Part shown: positions 1 to 5,047 of the stretch, piece after piece | How the letters are laid out: each line of letters begins with the position of its first letter | How positions within the stretch are numbered: position 1 is the first letter of the stretch | Assembly (NCBI GenBank): GCA_019423725.1 | Contig: JAHZAW010000046.1 | Location: 1-5,047 of the forward strand | Direction: 5' to 3' | Source: Clostridiales bacterium | Lineage (GTDB): Bacteria > Bacillota > Clostridia > Lachnospirales > Anaerotignaceae | DNA length: 5,047 nt | Notes under the pieces: model-generated | Database searches by the model: none | What the model was told of the DNA's origin: nothing | What the model saw: the letters and a program-made list of their open reading frames with translations, nothing else | Position numbers and translations under genes: made by a program

Positions 1-38
1 ATCAAGGAAAATCAGCATTTTAAAGGAGTTTAAGAGAT

Positions 39-491
39 ATGATAAAAGTTTTGTTCGTGTGCCACGGCAACATCTGCCGGTCACCCATGGCGGAGTTTAT
101 GTTTAAGGATCTGGTGAAAAAAAGAGGCCTTGAGAAGGAATTTCATATAGAATCAGCGGCTGTGAGCAGCGAGGAGATCGGCAATCCCGTATATCCTCCA
201 GCTAAAAGACGCCTTGCCAAGGAGGGCATAAGCTGTGAAGGAAAGCGTGCCGTAAAGATGACAAAGGCGGATTATGACAGATTTGACTACATCCTTGCCA
301 TGGAGAGTTACAATATCGACAGGATCATGAGGATAATAGGCAGTGACCCCGAAAATAAGGTACATCTCCTCTTAGACTATACGGACAGGAAGGGTGATAT
401 TGCAGACCCCTGGTATACGGGGGATTTTGATACCACATATGATGATATACTCGAGGGCATAGAGGGATTTTTAAAGGCGGTCAAAGGATGA
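39..491 (+). CDS. Low-molecular-weight protein-tyrosine phosphatase
   Basis: This 150-residue cytoplasmic enzyme should hydrolyse phosphotyrosine on proteins, or related small phosphoesters. The N-terminal P-loop CHGNICRS at residues 8-15 matches the family signature C-x5-R-S, with nucleophile Cys8 and phosphate-binding Arg14. The general-acid motif is DPWYTGDF at residues 123-130, with Asp123. The length is typical for the family and the domain is complete. The start is supported by AAAGGAG at 22-28, 10 nt before the ATG. Only 38 bp lie upstream, so its promoter or an earlier operon partner may be outside the window. A membrane protein gene follows after 7 bp, probably in the same transcript. 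In many bacteria such enzymes sit beside tyrosine kinases and capsule genes, but none is visible here, so the substrate is unknown. Catalytic family assignment is firm; the physiological role is not. Confidence 0.95.
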   Translation: MIKVLFVCHGNICRSPMAEFMFKDLVKKRGLEKEFHIESAAVSSEEIGNPVYPPAKRRLAKEGISCEGKRAVKMTKADYDRFDYILAMESYNIDRIMRIIGSDPENKVHLLLDYTDRKGDIADPWYTGDFDTTYDDILEGIEGFLKAVKG

Positions 492-498
492 TGGACAT

Positions 499-1008
499 AT
501 GAACATAATCATAGGAAACATAATATCCTTTACGGCGGCGGTGTTCCTCGTGGTGAGCTGTGTTATGAAAAGCAGGAAGGGCGTTTTTGTCATGCAGTTC
601 ATGAACTGTGCGCTCCTAGCTGTGGCATCCTACTTTTTCGGGTCATATGCGGCCATAACCACCCTTGTTTTATGCTGTGTGAGGAATATTTTCATAATGA
701 AGGACAGGTTTACCCGTCCAGTTATGACCATTATTACGATTTTAGTCATAGTTTTTGGAGTTATGACGAATAATAGGGGCATTATCGGTCTTATGCCAGT
801 TTTTGCCACTGTGGAGTATACCATGTGCTGCCACTTCATACTGGACGTAAGGAAGACGAAAATAAGCATCCTTTTCAACGAATCCATATGGATAGTTTAT
901 TCTTTCCTCATAAGCGATTATTCCACAGCTTTGACAGATGTGGCTGTTATAATTGTGGATATATTGGCCATATTCAAAGAAAAATGTGCAAAACCTGCTG
1001 AGCAGTGA
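499..1008 (+). CDS. YgjV-family inner membrane protein
   Basis: This is a 169-residue, very hydrophobic protein with about five or six predicted membrane helices, roughly at residues 3-22, 29-47, 50-67, 73-90, 95-113 and 126-158 (the last stretch may be two helices). The order of features resembles the YgjV (Imp-YgjV) family: an N-terminal GNIISF segment, short basic SRKG and VRNI turns, and a final helix ending in a charged tail (FKEKCAKPAEQ). The family has no established biochemical function. The ATG at 499 is preceded by AAAGGATG at 483-490, which lies within the end of the phosphatase gene, so the two genes are probably cotranscribed and perhaps translationally coupled. Transcription should end at the palindrome just after the stop codon. 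The family call rests on recognising the sequence pattern, without a database search. No catalytic motif is visible. Confidence 0.82.
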   Translation: MNIIIGNIISFTAAVFLVVSCVMKSRKGVFVMQFMNCALLAVASYFFGSYAAITTLVLCCVRNIFIMKDRFTRPVMTIITILVIVFGVMTNNRGIIGLMPVFATVEYTMCCHFILDVRKTKISILFNESIWIVYSFLISDYSTALTDVAVIIVDILAIFKEKCAKPAEQ

Positions 1009-1010
1009 TA

Positions 1011-1042
1011 AAAAGGCGTTTCAGATATCTGAAACGCCTTTT
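1011..1042. terminator. Bidirectional intrinsic terminator between convergent genes
   Basis: The arms AAAAGGCGTTTCAGAT (1011-1026) and ATCTGAAACGCCTTTT (1027-1042) are exact reverse complements, giving a perfect 32-nt palindrome. As RNA it would fold into a GC-containing stem with a short loop, flanked by A and U runs on both strands: four U's read on plus, five on minus. It lies 2 bp after the YgjV stop codon and 2 bp before the permease stop codon, so one element can serve both transcripts. Confidence 0.88.
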
Positions 1043-1044
1043 AC

Positions 1045-2274
1045 TTATCTTATCTGCCTTGTTTTGAATTTTCTGAATGTAATGGGGAACATGACTGCGG
1101 AAAATACCAGGGCAAACAGAGGCATAAAAATATATGGTTCTACGAAATTTCCAAAAACGCCGTACATAAACGATGAGAAGGGGTCCCACATATTGCACAT
1201 CCTTATGGGGAAGAGCACGAGTATTTTCTGCATCACTCTGAGATATGGAGAGCTGCCCTTGAGGTTTATTATCATGGGCAGGAAATTTATGAGAGCCATG
1301 GCTATCATGACCGGGAAGGGCGATCTTAAGGCCGCTGAAATGGCCATGGTCATGGCGGCTGTATATATGCTGGCGATGACCGCAAAGGCCATGACAAGGA
1401 TGACCGCCTGTCCTACGGTGAGGTCAAAACAGCATAGGGCATCTATCATCTGAATGGGAGCTCCAAAACCCTCGGTGCCATATATGGCGAAGGTTATGAC
1501 AGCCTGTATCAGTATTACCGTTAAGGAAAACAGTGCCGAAAAACTCACGCCCATGAACAGTTTTGCGGCGATAAGTTTGTTTTTGCCATATCTTGAGGTG
1601 AGTAACAGCTGGTCGGTCCTGCTGGCATATTCTCCGGAAAATGAAGGCGCCAGACAAATGGCTATGACGAATACGAGAAATACGGCCGCGGTGTATATGA
1701 ATTGGCCCAGGGAACTGTACCCATCCGTATAGGAAAAAATAAATGGCTTTGATACCTGGCTGTCCTTTTCCAGCATATAGGCTATCTCATCTTCCCCGGC
1801 TCCCGTGGATTCCATCTCAGATATCATATTTTCCTGGCGGACCTCATAAAAATCTTCCGCCTGGTCCTGGGGCATGTTTGCGGCGGTCTCGGCCGTGAAT
1901 GGATACTGGGTGCTGTAGTATCCGCTCCTGGCTACACGGTAAATTTCAGAGTATGGTCTGGCATAGGTGTTGTATTCCTCCGTTGAGGAATAGTCTGCCA
2001 CTCCCTCGGGTATGTGGGAATAGGCTTCGGACATCTCCATGATGAGCTCAGTATCAAACTTTCTGCCCGTAAGTTCCAGGGCATAGGCTTTGTCCCTTTT
2101 TAATGACTCATACTTGCTTTCCACGGCGGCTCCGTTTTCGTAGTGGCTGCCTATTATGGGGAGCACGCATGTAATAATGGAGAGAAGATAAACAAGTATT
2201 ATGCCGATAACGGCACTTCTTCTCCTGAACAGCTTTTTATATTCAAAGTATGTAAGTCTCCAGAAATCTCTCAT
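1045..2274 (-). CDS. ABC-2 type transporter permease subunit
   Basis: This 409-residue membrane protein is the likely transmembrane partner of the ATPase encoded just upstream. It has a short basic cytoplasmic N-terminus (YKKLFRRRS, residues 12-20) and a first helix at about 21-41. A roughly 135-residue polar, acidic and tyrosine-rich loop follows, probably outside the cell. Five more helices lie near 181-200, 230-254, 276-305, 307-327 and 370-390, before a basic tail. One N-terminal helix, a large external loop and a helix cluster fit ABC-2 exporters of Gram-positive bacteria. Its ATG overlaps the ATPase stop codon in an ATGA arrangement, with a strong AGGAGGA site at 2281-2287, so translation is coupled. 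The gene ends 2 bp from the shared terminator. Substrate cannot be read from the sequence; antimicrobial peptide, lipid or drug export are possibilities. It could be regarded as half of a transporter that also uses the upstream six-helix protein. Confidence 0.9.
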   Translation of the reverse strand: MRDFWRLTYFEYKKLFRRRSAVIGIILVYLLSIITCVLPIIGSHYENGAAVESKYESLKRDKAYALELTGRKFDTELIMEMSEAYSHIPEGVADYSSTEEYNTYARPYSEIYRVARSGYYSTQYPFTAETAANMPQDQAEDFYEVRQENMISEMESTGAGEDEIAYMLEKDSQVSKPFIFSYTDGYSSLGQFIYTAAVFLVFVIAICLAPSFSGEYASRTDQLLLTSRYGKNKLIAAKLFMGVSFSALFSLTVILIQAVITFAIYGTEGFGAPIQMIDALCCFDLTVGQAVILVMAFAVIASIYTAAMTMAISAALRSPFPVMIAMALINFLPMIINLKGSSPYLRVMQKILVLFPIRMCNMWDPFSSFMYGVFGNFVEPYIFMPLFALVFSAVMFPITFRKFKTRQIR

Positions 2275-3137
2275 GCCTTCTCCTCCTCCGCAAAATAGTA
2301 TAAATAAAGATCCTCCAGCCCGGCTTTGACTGAGACGGCGTTTTCCGTGGGTCTTTCATCACTTATGAGCCTTATGGTCTCGCCCCCATGGCTCTGCCTT
2401 ATATTTATGACCGTGTACATATCCAAAAGATGCTCAGCTGTCCGCTTGTCCGCTTCACATTCCCATACACGGCCATCCACTGTCTTTATGACATCCTCCA
2501 GGGTGCCGCTTTCGCTTATCCTCCCGTCCTTCATAAGCATTATTTCCCCGGCTATGTCCTCTATATCCGATACGATGTGGGTGGAAAGCAGCACTATGCG
2601 GTCCTCCCCCAGACGGGATATGAGGTTCCTGAACCTTACCCTTTCCTTGGGATCCAGGCCGGCCGTGGGTTCATCTAATATGAGCACTTCCGGATCGTTC
2701 ATTATGGCCTGGGCTATGCCAAGACGCTGTTTCATACCGCCGGAAAATGTCTTTATCCTCCTTTTTGCCTCGCCGGAAAGCCTAACTTCCTCCAAAAGTT
2801 CCTTTGTCCTTGTTTTGGCCAGGCCCTTTGAAAGCCCCTTGAGGGATGCCATATAAAGCAGGAATTCCTCCGCCGTAAATTCCGGATAATACCCGAATTC
2901 CTGGGGCAGATACCCAAGGACGGCCCTGTATTCCTCACGGTCTGCGCCTATGCCGTCATAGGTGATGCTACCCTCCGTTGGTTTCAATATGCCGCATATC
3001 ATACGCATAAGAGTTGTCTTTCCGGCACCGTTGGCCCCGAGAAGTCCATATATCCCCTTTTTCATACTGCCTGAGACCCTGTCCACAGCCAGTTTAGTGT
3101 CATATTTTTTCGTCAGTCTGTCGATGATAAGTTCCAT
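2271..3137 (-). CDS. ABC transporter ATP-binding protein
   Basis: This 288-residue cytoplasmic ATPase should power transport through the downstream permease. All nucleotide-binding motifs are intact: Walker A GANGAGKT (residues 34-41), Q-loop LPQE (77-80), ABC signature FSGGM (131-135), Walker B VLILDEP (151-157), D-loop GLD (160-162) and H-loop STH with His187. After the core domain there is a C-terminal extension from about residue 215, as is common in ABC-2 exporter ATPases of the CcmA type. The start codon lies 23 bp inside the end of the preceding membrane protein gene, with GGTGG at 3145-3149 as a modest ribosome site 7 nt upstream. Its stop overlaps the permease start by 4 bp. These overlaps point to one transcript and coupled translation. 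Family is certain; substrate is not. Confidence 0.97.
   Translation of the reverse strand: MELIIDRLTKKYDTKLAVDRVSGSMKKGIYGLLGANGAGKTTLMRMICGILKPTEGSITYDGIGADREEYRAVLGYLPQEFGYYPEFTAEEFLLYMASLKGLSKGLAKTRTKELLEEVRLSGEAKRRIKTFSGGMKQRLGIAQAIMNDPEVLILDEPTAGLDPKERVRFRNLISRLGEDRIVLLSTHIVSDIEDIAGEIMLMKDGRISESGTLEDVIKTVDGRVWECEADKRTAEHLLDMYTVINIRQSHGGETIRLISDERPTENAVSVKAGLEDLYLYYFAEEEKA
2281..2287 (-). promoter_or_regulatory. Ribosome binding site of the permease gene
   Basis: AGGAGGA on the minus strand, 6 nt before the permease ATG at 2272-2274, lies inside the last codons of the ATPase gene. It confirms the permease start despite the 4-bp gene overlap. Confidence 0.85.
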
Positions 3138-3835
3138 TCGTTATCCACCAGCTTTCTTTTAAATTTGATAAATTCATATACGGCCGCAAAAATAAGTATC
3201 ATAAAGGCTGTAAGCCATAGGCCGTTATATATCCCGCTGAATATGACGGGGTTCATAAATCTGGATATGGCGCAGATGCAGCTGATAAAACAGCAGATTA
3301 CCACTGAACCATATATATTTTTTGTCCCTGCCTTCCTTAAGACTGCCATGGAGAGCACCAGGCTCAAAAGATAGGGCGTAAGGAGATAGGCCGCTGTCAT
3401 AAGCAGACCGGCCCCGCTTTTTTCATGGCAGAGCATAAGTAAAAAAAGTATACATATGAGCTGCACTGCCCCAAGGACAAAACTCCTCACAAGGACTATG
3501 TCCGCCAGGGAGTAACGGCAGCTCATCTCCAGTTCGGCCATGTTGAATGATACCGAACGGGAAAATTCCGTAACAAGAAATATGATGAGAAAGGGCATAA
3601 AGGCCGACAGCGCCCCTATGGTCCAGGCGTCCATATGTACGCTCATAACCAGCGCCGCCCCCAGTATCACCAGAGACATGGCCGCTGCCCTCTTTTTTAT
3701 ATATCCGGCCTGGGTAAGGAAAAATTCCCTGTATCCCGCCAGCGGTTCCCTGAACTGCTTCAAAAACTCTTCCTTTTCCTCGGGAGATGGCAGCTCATAG
3801 GCCTGCCTTAGGGCGTTTTTCAATTTTTTATCCAT
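3113..3835 (-). CDS. Six-helix membrane protein of a sigma factor/ABC operon, unknown function
   Basis: This 240-residue protein starts MDKKLKNALRQAYE. A polar, charged cytoplasmic segment of about 48 residues is followed by six likely membrane helices near residues 50-68, 70-89, 111-135, 143-166, 176-193 and 204-224, then a basic and polar tail. The frame can be extended three codons to a GTG at 3842-3844, but that codon sits inside the ribosome site GGAGGTGA (3841-3848). The ATG at 3833-3835, 8 nt after GGAGG, is the better start. It overlaps the sigma gene by 8 bp and the ATPase gene by 23 bp. Position directly after a sigma factor, with a soluble N-terminal segment on a membrane anchor, suggests an anti-sigma-like role. 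The number of helices also fits a second, ABC-2-like membrane subunit. No zinc-binding anti-sigma motif (HxxxCxxC) is visible. Function is not recognised with certainty. Confidence 0.82.
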   Translation of the reverse strand: MDKKLKNALRQAYELPSPEEKEEFLKQFREPLAGYREFFLTQAGYIKKRAAAMSLVILGAALVMSVHMDAWTIGALSAFMPFLIIFLVTEFSRSVSFNMAELEMSCRYSLADIVLVRSFVLGAVQLICILFLLMLCHEKSGAGLLMTAAYLLTPYLLSLVLSMAVLRKAGTKNIYGSVVICCFISCICAISRFMNPVIFSGIYNGLWLTAFMILIFAAVYEFIKFKRKLVDNEWNLSSTD

Positions 3836-4286
3836 AAAAGTCACCTCCGAGTATGTTCCTGAGTTTTTTCAGTGCTCTTTTTTCCGTCCTGTATACGGAA
3901 AATCTCGAAATACCCATTATTTCAGCCGTTTCTGATACGCTCTGGCCGTTTATGACCAGAAGGATGATGACCTCCCTCTCCTCATCACCCAGACTTTTTA
4001 CCGCCTGCCTTACCGCCAGTGTGGTGTCCATGTCTTGGCTTGGGGCCGTGGTGTTTTCATCCATGGGCTCCAGGGTAGGGGATGGCTTCCTGTAGCTGTC
4101 CTTTATGAGATTTTTTGCTATGGTGTATAAATAAGCCATTACTCTGCCGGTCTCATTGTATTTTCCGGCTTTGTAAAACCGGAGAAATGTCTCCTGGGTC
4201 AGGTCCTCGGCAAGAACAGTGTCCCCGGTCTTAAAATAACAGTATTTGTATATCTTGTCGTATTGAGCGCTCAATTCCGGCGACAT
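3828..4286 (-). CDS. ECF-like RNA polymerase sigma-70 family factor
   Basis: This 152-residue protein should direct RNA polymerase to a specific promoter set. The sigma-2 region covers about residues 8-66, with the region 2.2 motif AEDLTQETFLRFYKA (26-40) and a 2.4-like YLYTIAKNLIKDSYR (52-66). After a short acidic linker, sigma-4 covers about 90-145, with LGDEEREVI and the helix-turn-helix VSETAEIMGISRFSVYRTEK. There is no sigma-3 and no region 1.1, as in ECF or group 4 factors. An ATG 6 codons upstream (4302-4304) is in frame but has no ribosome site. The chosen ATG at 4284-4286 has AAAGGGGG at 4294-4301, 7 nt before it. The gene is first in a four-gene operon and its last codons carry the ribosome site for the next gene. 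Autoregulation is likely for this class but no matching promoter was identified. Confidence 0.92.
   Translation of the reverse strand: MSPELSAQYDKIYKYCYFKTGDTVLAEDLTQETFLRFYKAGKYNETGRVMAYLYTIAKNLIKDSYRKPSPTLEPMDENTTAPSQDMDTTLAVRQAVKSLGDEEREVIILLVINGQSVSETAEIMGISRFSVYRTEKRALKKLRNILGGDFYG
3841..3848 (-). promoter_or_regulatory. Ribosome binding site that decides the membrane protein start
   Basis: GGAGGTGA on the minus strand encodes part of the last residues of the sigma factor (GGDFYG). It is spaced 8 nt (from GGAGG) from the ATG at 3833-3835. It argues against the upstream GTG, which it overlaps. Confidence 0.85.
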
Positions 4287-4293
4287 CGTCCTG

Positions 4294-4301
4294 CCCCCTT
4301 T
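4294..4301 (-). promoter_or_regulatory. Ribosome binding site that decides the sigma factor start
   Basis: AAAGGGGG on the minus strand lies 7 nt before the ATG at 4284-4286. The upstream in-frame ATG at 4302-4304 immediately precedes this site and has only AT-rich sequence before it, so the shorter protein is favoured. Confidence 0.78.
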
Positions 4302-4304
4302 CAT

Positions 4305-4360
4305 AATGTATAACGAAATAATAATATATTTTGTGCGGATATGGATGTATCATTTAAAAA
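4305..4360 (-). promoter_or_regulatory. AT-rich leader, possible promoter of the sigma/ABC operon
   Basis: This is the only upstream region close to the operon and it is strongly AT-rich. On the minus strand a TATATT (4323-4328) resembles a -10 box. An ATGATA (4348-4353) is a weak -35 match, with a long spacer of 19 nt. A CGTTATA at about 4309-4315 could instead belong to an ECF-type -10, but no convincing -35 goes with it. A promoter is expected here; the exact boxes are uncertain. Confidence 0.25.
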
Positions 4361-4387
4361 ATTTCTGGAGAAAGACCTCGGATATGG
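4336..4387. repeat. 9-bp direct repeat upstream of the operon
   Basis: CGGATATGG occurs at 4336-4344 and again at 4379-4387, on the same strand and 43 bp apart, about four helical turns. The pair brackets the possible promoter region of the sigma factor operon, so a regulator site is possible. A chance match of this length within a short AT-rich region cannot be excluded. Confidence 0.4.
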
Positions 4388-4540
4388 GTGAGGCTGAGAG
4401 AGGGAGTTCTCTAAGAACTTACCAAGCCTAAACAAAATCAATTTCAGATTACTTAGTTATCTAATATTTGTGCATCCTTCTGCCCAAAATCATCGTAACT
4501 ACAGTTTTTAGTTACTTACCTATATAACTTTTATAACCTC
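4361..4540. other. Noncoding spacer before the repeat array
   Basis: No credible gene is seen here on either strand. The stretch is AT-rich from about 4430 on. It has a perfect 7-bp hairpin, GTAACTA (4495-4501) with TAGTTAC (4509-4515) around a 7-nt loop. TTAGTTA occurs at 4453-4459 and 4508-4514, and again at 4947-4953 ahead of repeat copy 3. This suggests that part of the spacer belongs to a longer form of the repeat unit. Confidence 0.5.
4391..4429. repeat. Nested inverted repeat in the upstream region
   Basis: The inner arms AGTTCT (4405-4410) and AGAACT (4414-4419) are perfect reverse complements around CTA. Outer arms AGGCT (4391-4395) and AGCCT (4425-4429) also pair, leaving unpaired purine-rich sequence between. 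There is no U tract on either side, so it does not look like a terminator. The GAGAGAGGGA stretch vaguely resembles the core of the repeats further right and may be a decayed copy. Confidence 0.45.
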
Positions 4541-4577
4541 CCTCATCCATAAACCGAACCCAACCACCTCAAACGCC

Positions 4578-4600
4578 CACACTGAAGTAACTCCAGCGTG
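4578..4600 (-). repeat. Small hairpin of repeat copy 1, better as minus-strand RNA
   Basis: Read on the minus strand, CACGCTGGAG, loop TTA and CTTCAGTGTG pair over 10 positions with two G-U wobbles and no mismatch. On the plus strand the same pairs include two A-C mismatches. The equivalent segments are 4756-4778 in copy 2 and 5001-5023 in copy 3. Confidence 0.6.
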
Positions 4601-4616
4601 TCCAAGAAGGGAGAGG

Positions 4617-4662
4617 GCGAGAGGGACCTTCGGACTTCGCAATTTAATATGGTCCCTCTCGC
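4617..4662. repeat. Large hairpin of repeat copy 1
   Basis: GCGAGAGGGACC (4617-4628) and GGTCCCTCTCGC (4651-4662) form a perfect 12-bp stem with a 22-nt loop. The loop contains CTTCGGACTTCG, a short direct repeat of CTTCG. There is no poly-T tail, so it is not a standard terminator. Confidence 0.85.
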
Positions 4663-4728
4663 AGAAGTGAATGGTGAATTGAAAAGCTTTGAACTGATAA
4701 GGGATAAAAACCCATTTATTCCAACAAT

Positions 4729-4907
4729 TAACCAAACCCAATCACTTCAAATACCCACACTAAAGTAACTCCAGCGTGTCCAAGAAGGGAGAGGGCGAGA
4801 GGGACCTTCGGACTTCGCAATTTAAGATGGTCCCTCTCGCATAAGAGAAAGGCGATTTGAAAAACCCAGAACTGATAAGGGATAACATCTAATTATTCCA
4901 ACAATAA
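4729..4907. repeat. Structured repeat, copy 2
   Basis: It follows copy 1 directly, with an offset of 178 bp through the core. The left flank differs from copy 1 mostly by C/T and G/A changes. The core is nearly identical. The right flank is diverged until GAACTGATAAGGGATAA (4869-4885) and TTATTCCAACAAT, which are conserved. The loop between GGGATAA and TTATTCC is 7 nt here and 8 nt in copy 1, the only indel seen between these copies. Confidence 0.88.
4795..4840. repeat. Large hairpin of repeat copy 2
   Basis: GCGAGAGGGACC (4795-4806) and GGTCCCTCTCGC (4829-4840) give the same 12-bp stem and 22-nt loop as copy 1. The only difference is one loop base (G4826). Strong conservation of both stem and loop, against diverged flanks, suggests that the hairpin is the functional part. 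Confidence 0.85.
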
Positions 4908-4962
4908 GTCTTAACTCAGCCACTTCCATAACCTTTTTTAAATCAATTAGTTATTTAAATAT
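4908..4962. other. AT-rich insert between repeat copies 2 and 3
   Basis: This segment accounts for the longer spacing before copy 3. It holds a 7-bp hairpin of TTTAAAT (4937-4943) and ATTTAAA (4953-4959) with a 9-nt loop. CTCAGCCA at 4915-4922 is repeated at 4966-4973 at the start of copy 3. AAATCAATT and TTAGTTA echo the spacer left of copy 1. No coding potential is seen. Confidence 0.5.
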
Positions 4963-5047
4963 CTCCTCAGCCATAAACCGAACGCACCCCCTCAAACAGC
5001 CGCACTAAAGTAACTTCAGCGTGTCCAAGAAGGGAGAGCGCGAGAGG
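4963..5047. repeat. Structured repeat, copy 3, cut by window edge
   Basis: The left half of a third copy runs into the right end of the window. CATAAACCGAAC matches copy 1 better than copy 2. The core begins TAAAGTAACTTCAGCGTGTC and continues through AAGAAGGGAGAG, then differs by one base (GCGCGAGAGG in place of GGGCGAGAGG). The second arm of the large hairpin would lie beyond position 5047. Spacing from copy 2 is 245 bp because extra AT-rich sequence lies between them. Confidence 0.8.

Larger units (their letters stand above)
4541..4728. repeat. Structured repeat, copy 1
   Basis: This is the first clear copy of a long dispersed or tandem repeat. In order on the plus strand it holds CATAAACCGAAC, a small imperfect hairpin (4578-4600), the purine-rich stretch GTCCAAGAAGGGAGAGG, and a 12-bp perfect hairpin (4617-4662). 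A variable stretch and the segment GAACTGATAAGGGATAA follow, and the latter can pair weakly with TTATTCC (4701-4707 with 4716-4722). Positions 4585-4663 match copy 2 at 78 of 79 sites, the single difference being T4648 against G4826. Exact ends are uncertain. No transposase or other protein accompanies it inside the window. Confidence 0.88.

Noticed and set aside
953..1453. A plus-strand open frame across the convergent junction
   Set aside because: It runs through the terminator palindrome and opposite the permease, with no ribosome site and no recognisable domain.
2326..2856. A long plus-strand open frame
   Set aside because: It lies opposite the ATPase gene, whose motifs are all intact. 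Its protein is low in complexity and rich in serine and methionine, as expected of an antisense shadow.
4287..4304. Longer sigma factor starting at 4304
   Set aside because: The in-frame ATG has no ribosome site and would place the clear AAAGGGGG site inside the coding sequence. The start at 4286 fits better.
4520..4741. A minus-strand open frame of 73 codons across repeat copy 1
   Set aside because: It begins with TTG directly after a stop codon, lacks a ribosome site, spans the hairpin on both sides, and is mirrored by the neighbouring repeat copy, which has no start codon.
4617..4840. Intrinsic terminators
   Set aside because: Stems are strong but are followed by mixed sequence on both strands without a T run, and the loop is long and conserved.
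4541..4907. Integron attC sites
   Set aside because: The hairpins lack the expected core site GTTRRRY and the matching RYYYAAC, and no cassette genes lie between copies.
4541..5047. CRISPR array
   Set aside because: Repeat units are about 178 bp with inner hairpins and diverged flanks, not 24-48 bp repeats with unique spacers. No cas genes are present.
4305..5047. tRNA or other standard RNA genes
   Set aside because: No cloverleaf, T-arm GTTCRA sequence or known riboswitch core was recognised in this stretch on either strand.

Overview
The window looks like chromosomal DNA of a Clostridia-type Firmicute, probably Lachnospiraceae. This is inferred from strong GGAGG-type ribosome binding sites, tightly packed genes with stop/start overlaps, moderate GC content, and a sigma factor / membrane protein / ABC transporter operon of a layout common in that group. 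No species can be named from the sequence alone.

Layout. (1) Positions 39-1008, plus strand: a low-molecular-weight protein-tyrosine phosphatase, followed 7 bp later by a YgjV-family membrane protein. (2) Positions 1011-1042: a perfect 32-nt palindrome that nearly fills the 36-bp gap between convergent genes and should terminate transcription from both sides. (3) Positions 1045-4286, minus strand: a four-gene, translationally coupled operon. In transcription order it is an ECF-like sigma-70 family factor, a six-helix membrane protein of unknown function, an ABC transporter ATPase and an ABC-2 type permease with a large external loop. Every junction overlaps (8, 23 and 4 bp). (4) Positions 4287-5047: no convincing gene. 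An AT-rich leader with short direct and inverted repeats is followed by at least three copies of a structured repeat, the last cut by the window edge.

How the genes may work together. The operon looks like a self-contained regulatory and export unit: the sigma factor probably controls its own operon, and the ATPase and permease form an exporter. The membrane protein could be an anti-sigma-like partner, a transporter subunit or both; this is inference. The phosphatase and YgjV genes form a separate small unit with no visible functional link to the operon.

The least explained part is the repeat array. Copies 1 and 2 are 178 bp apart and match at 79 of 80 positions across the core, which contains a 12-bp perfect hairpin with a 22-nt loop. 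A second hairpin next to it pairs well only as minus-strand RNA, where the differences between copies are mostly absorbed by G-U wobble pairs. This suggests a repeated structured RNA or a palindromic mobile repeat rather than a protein gene.
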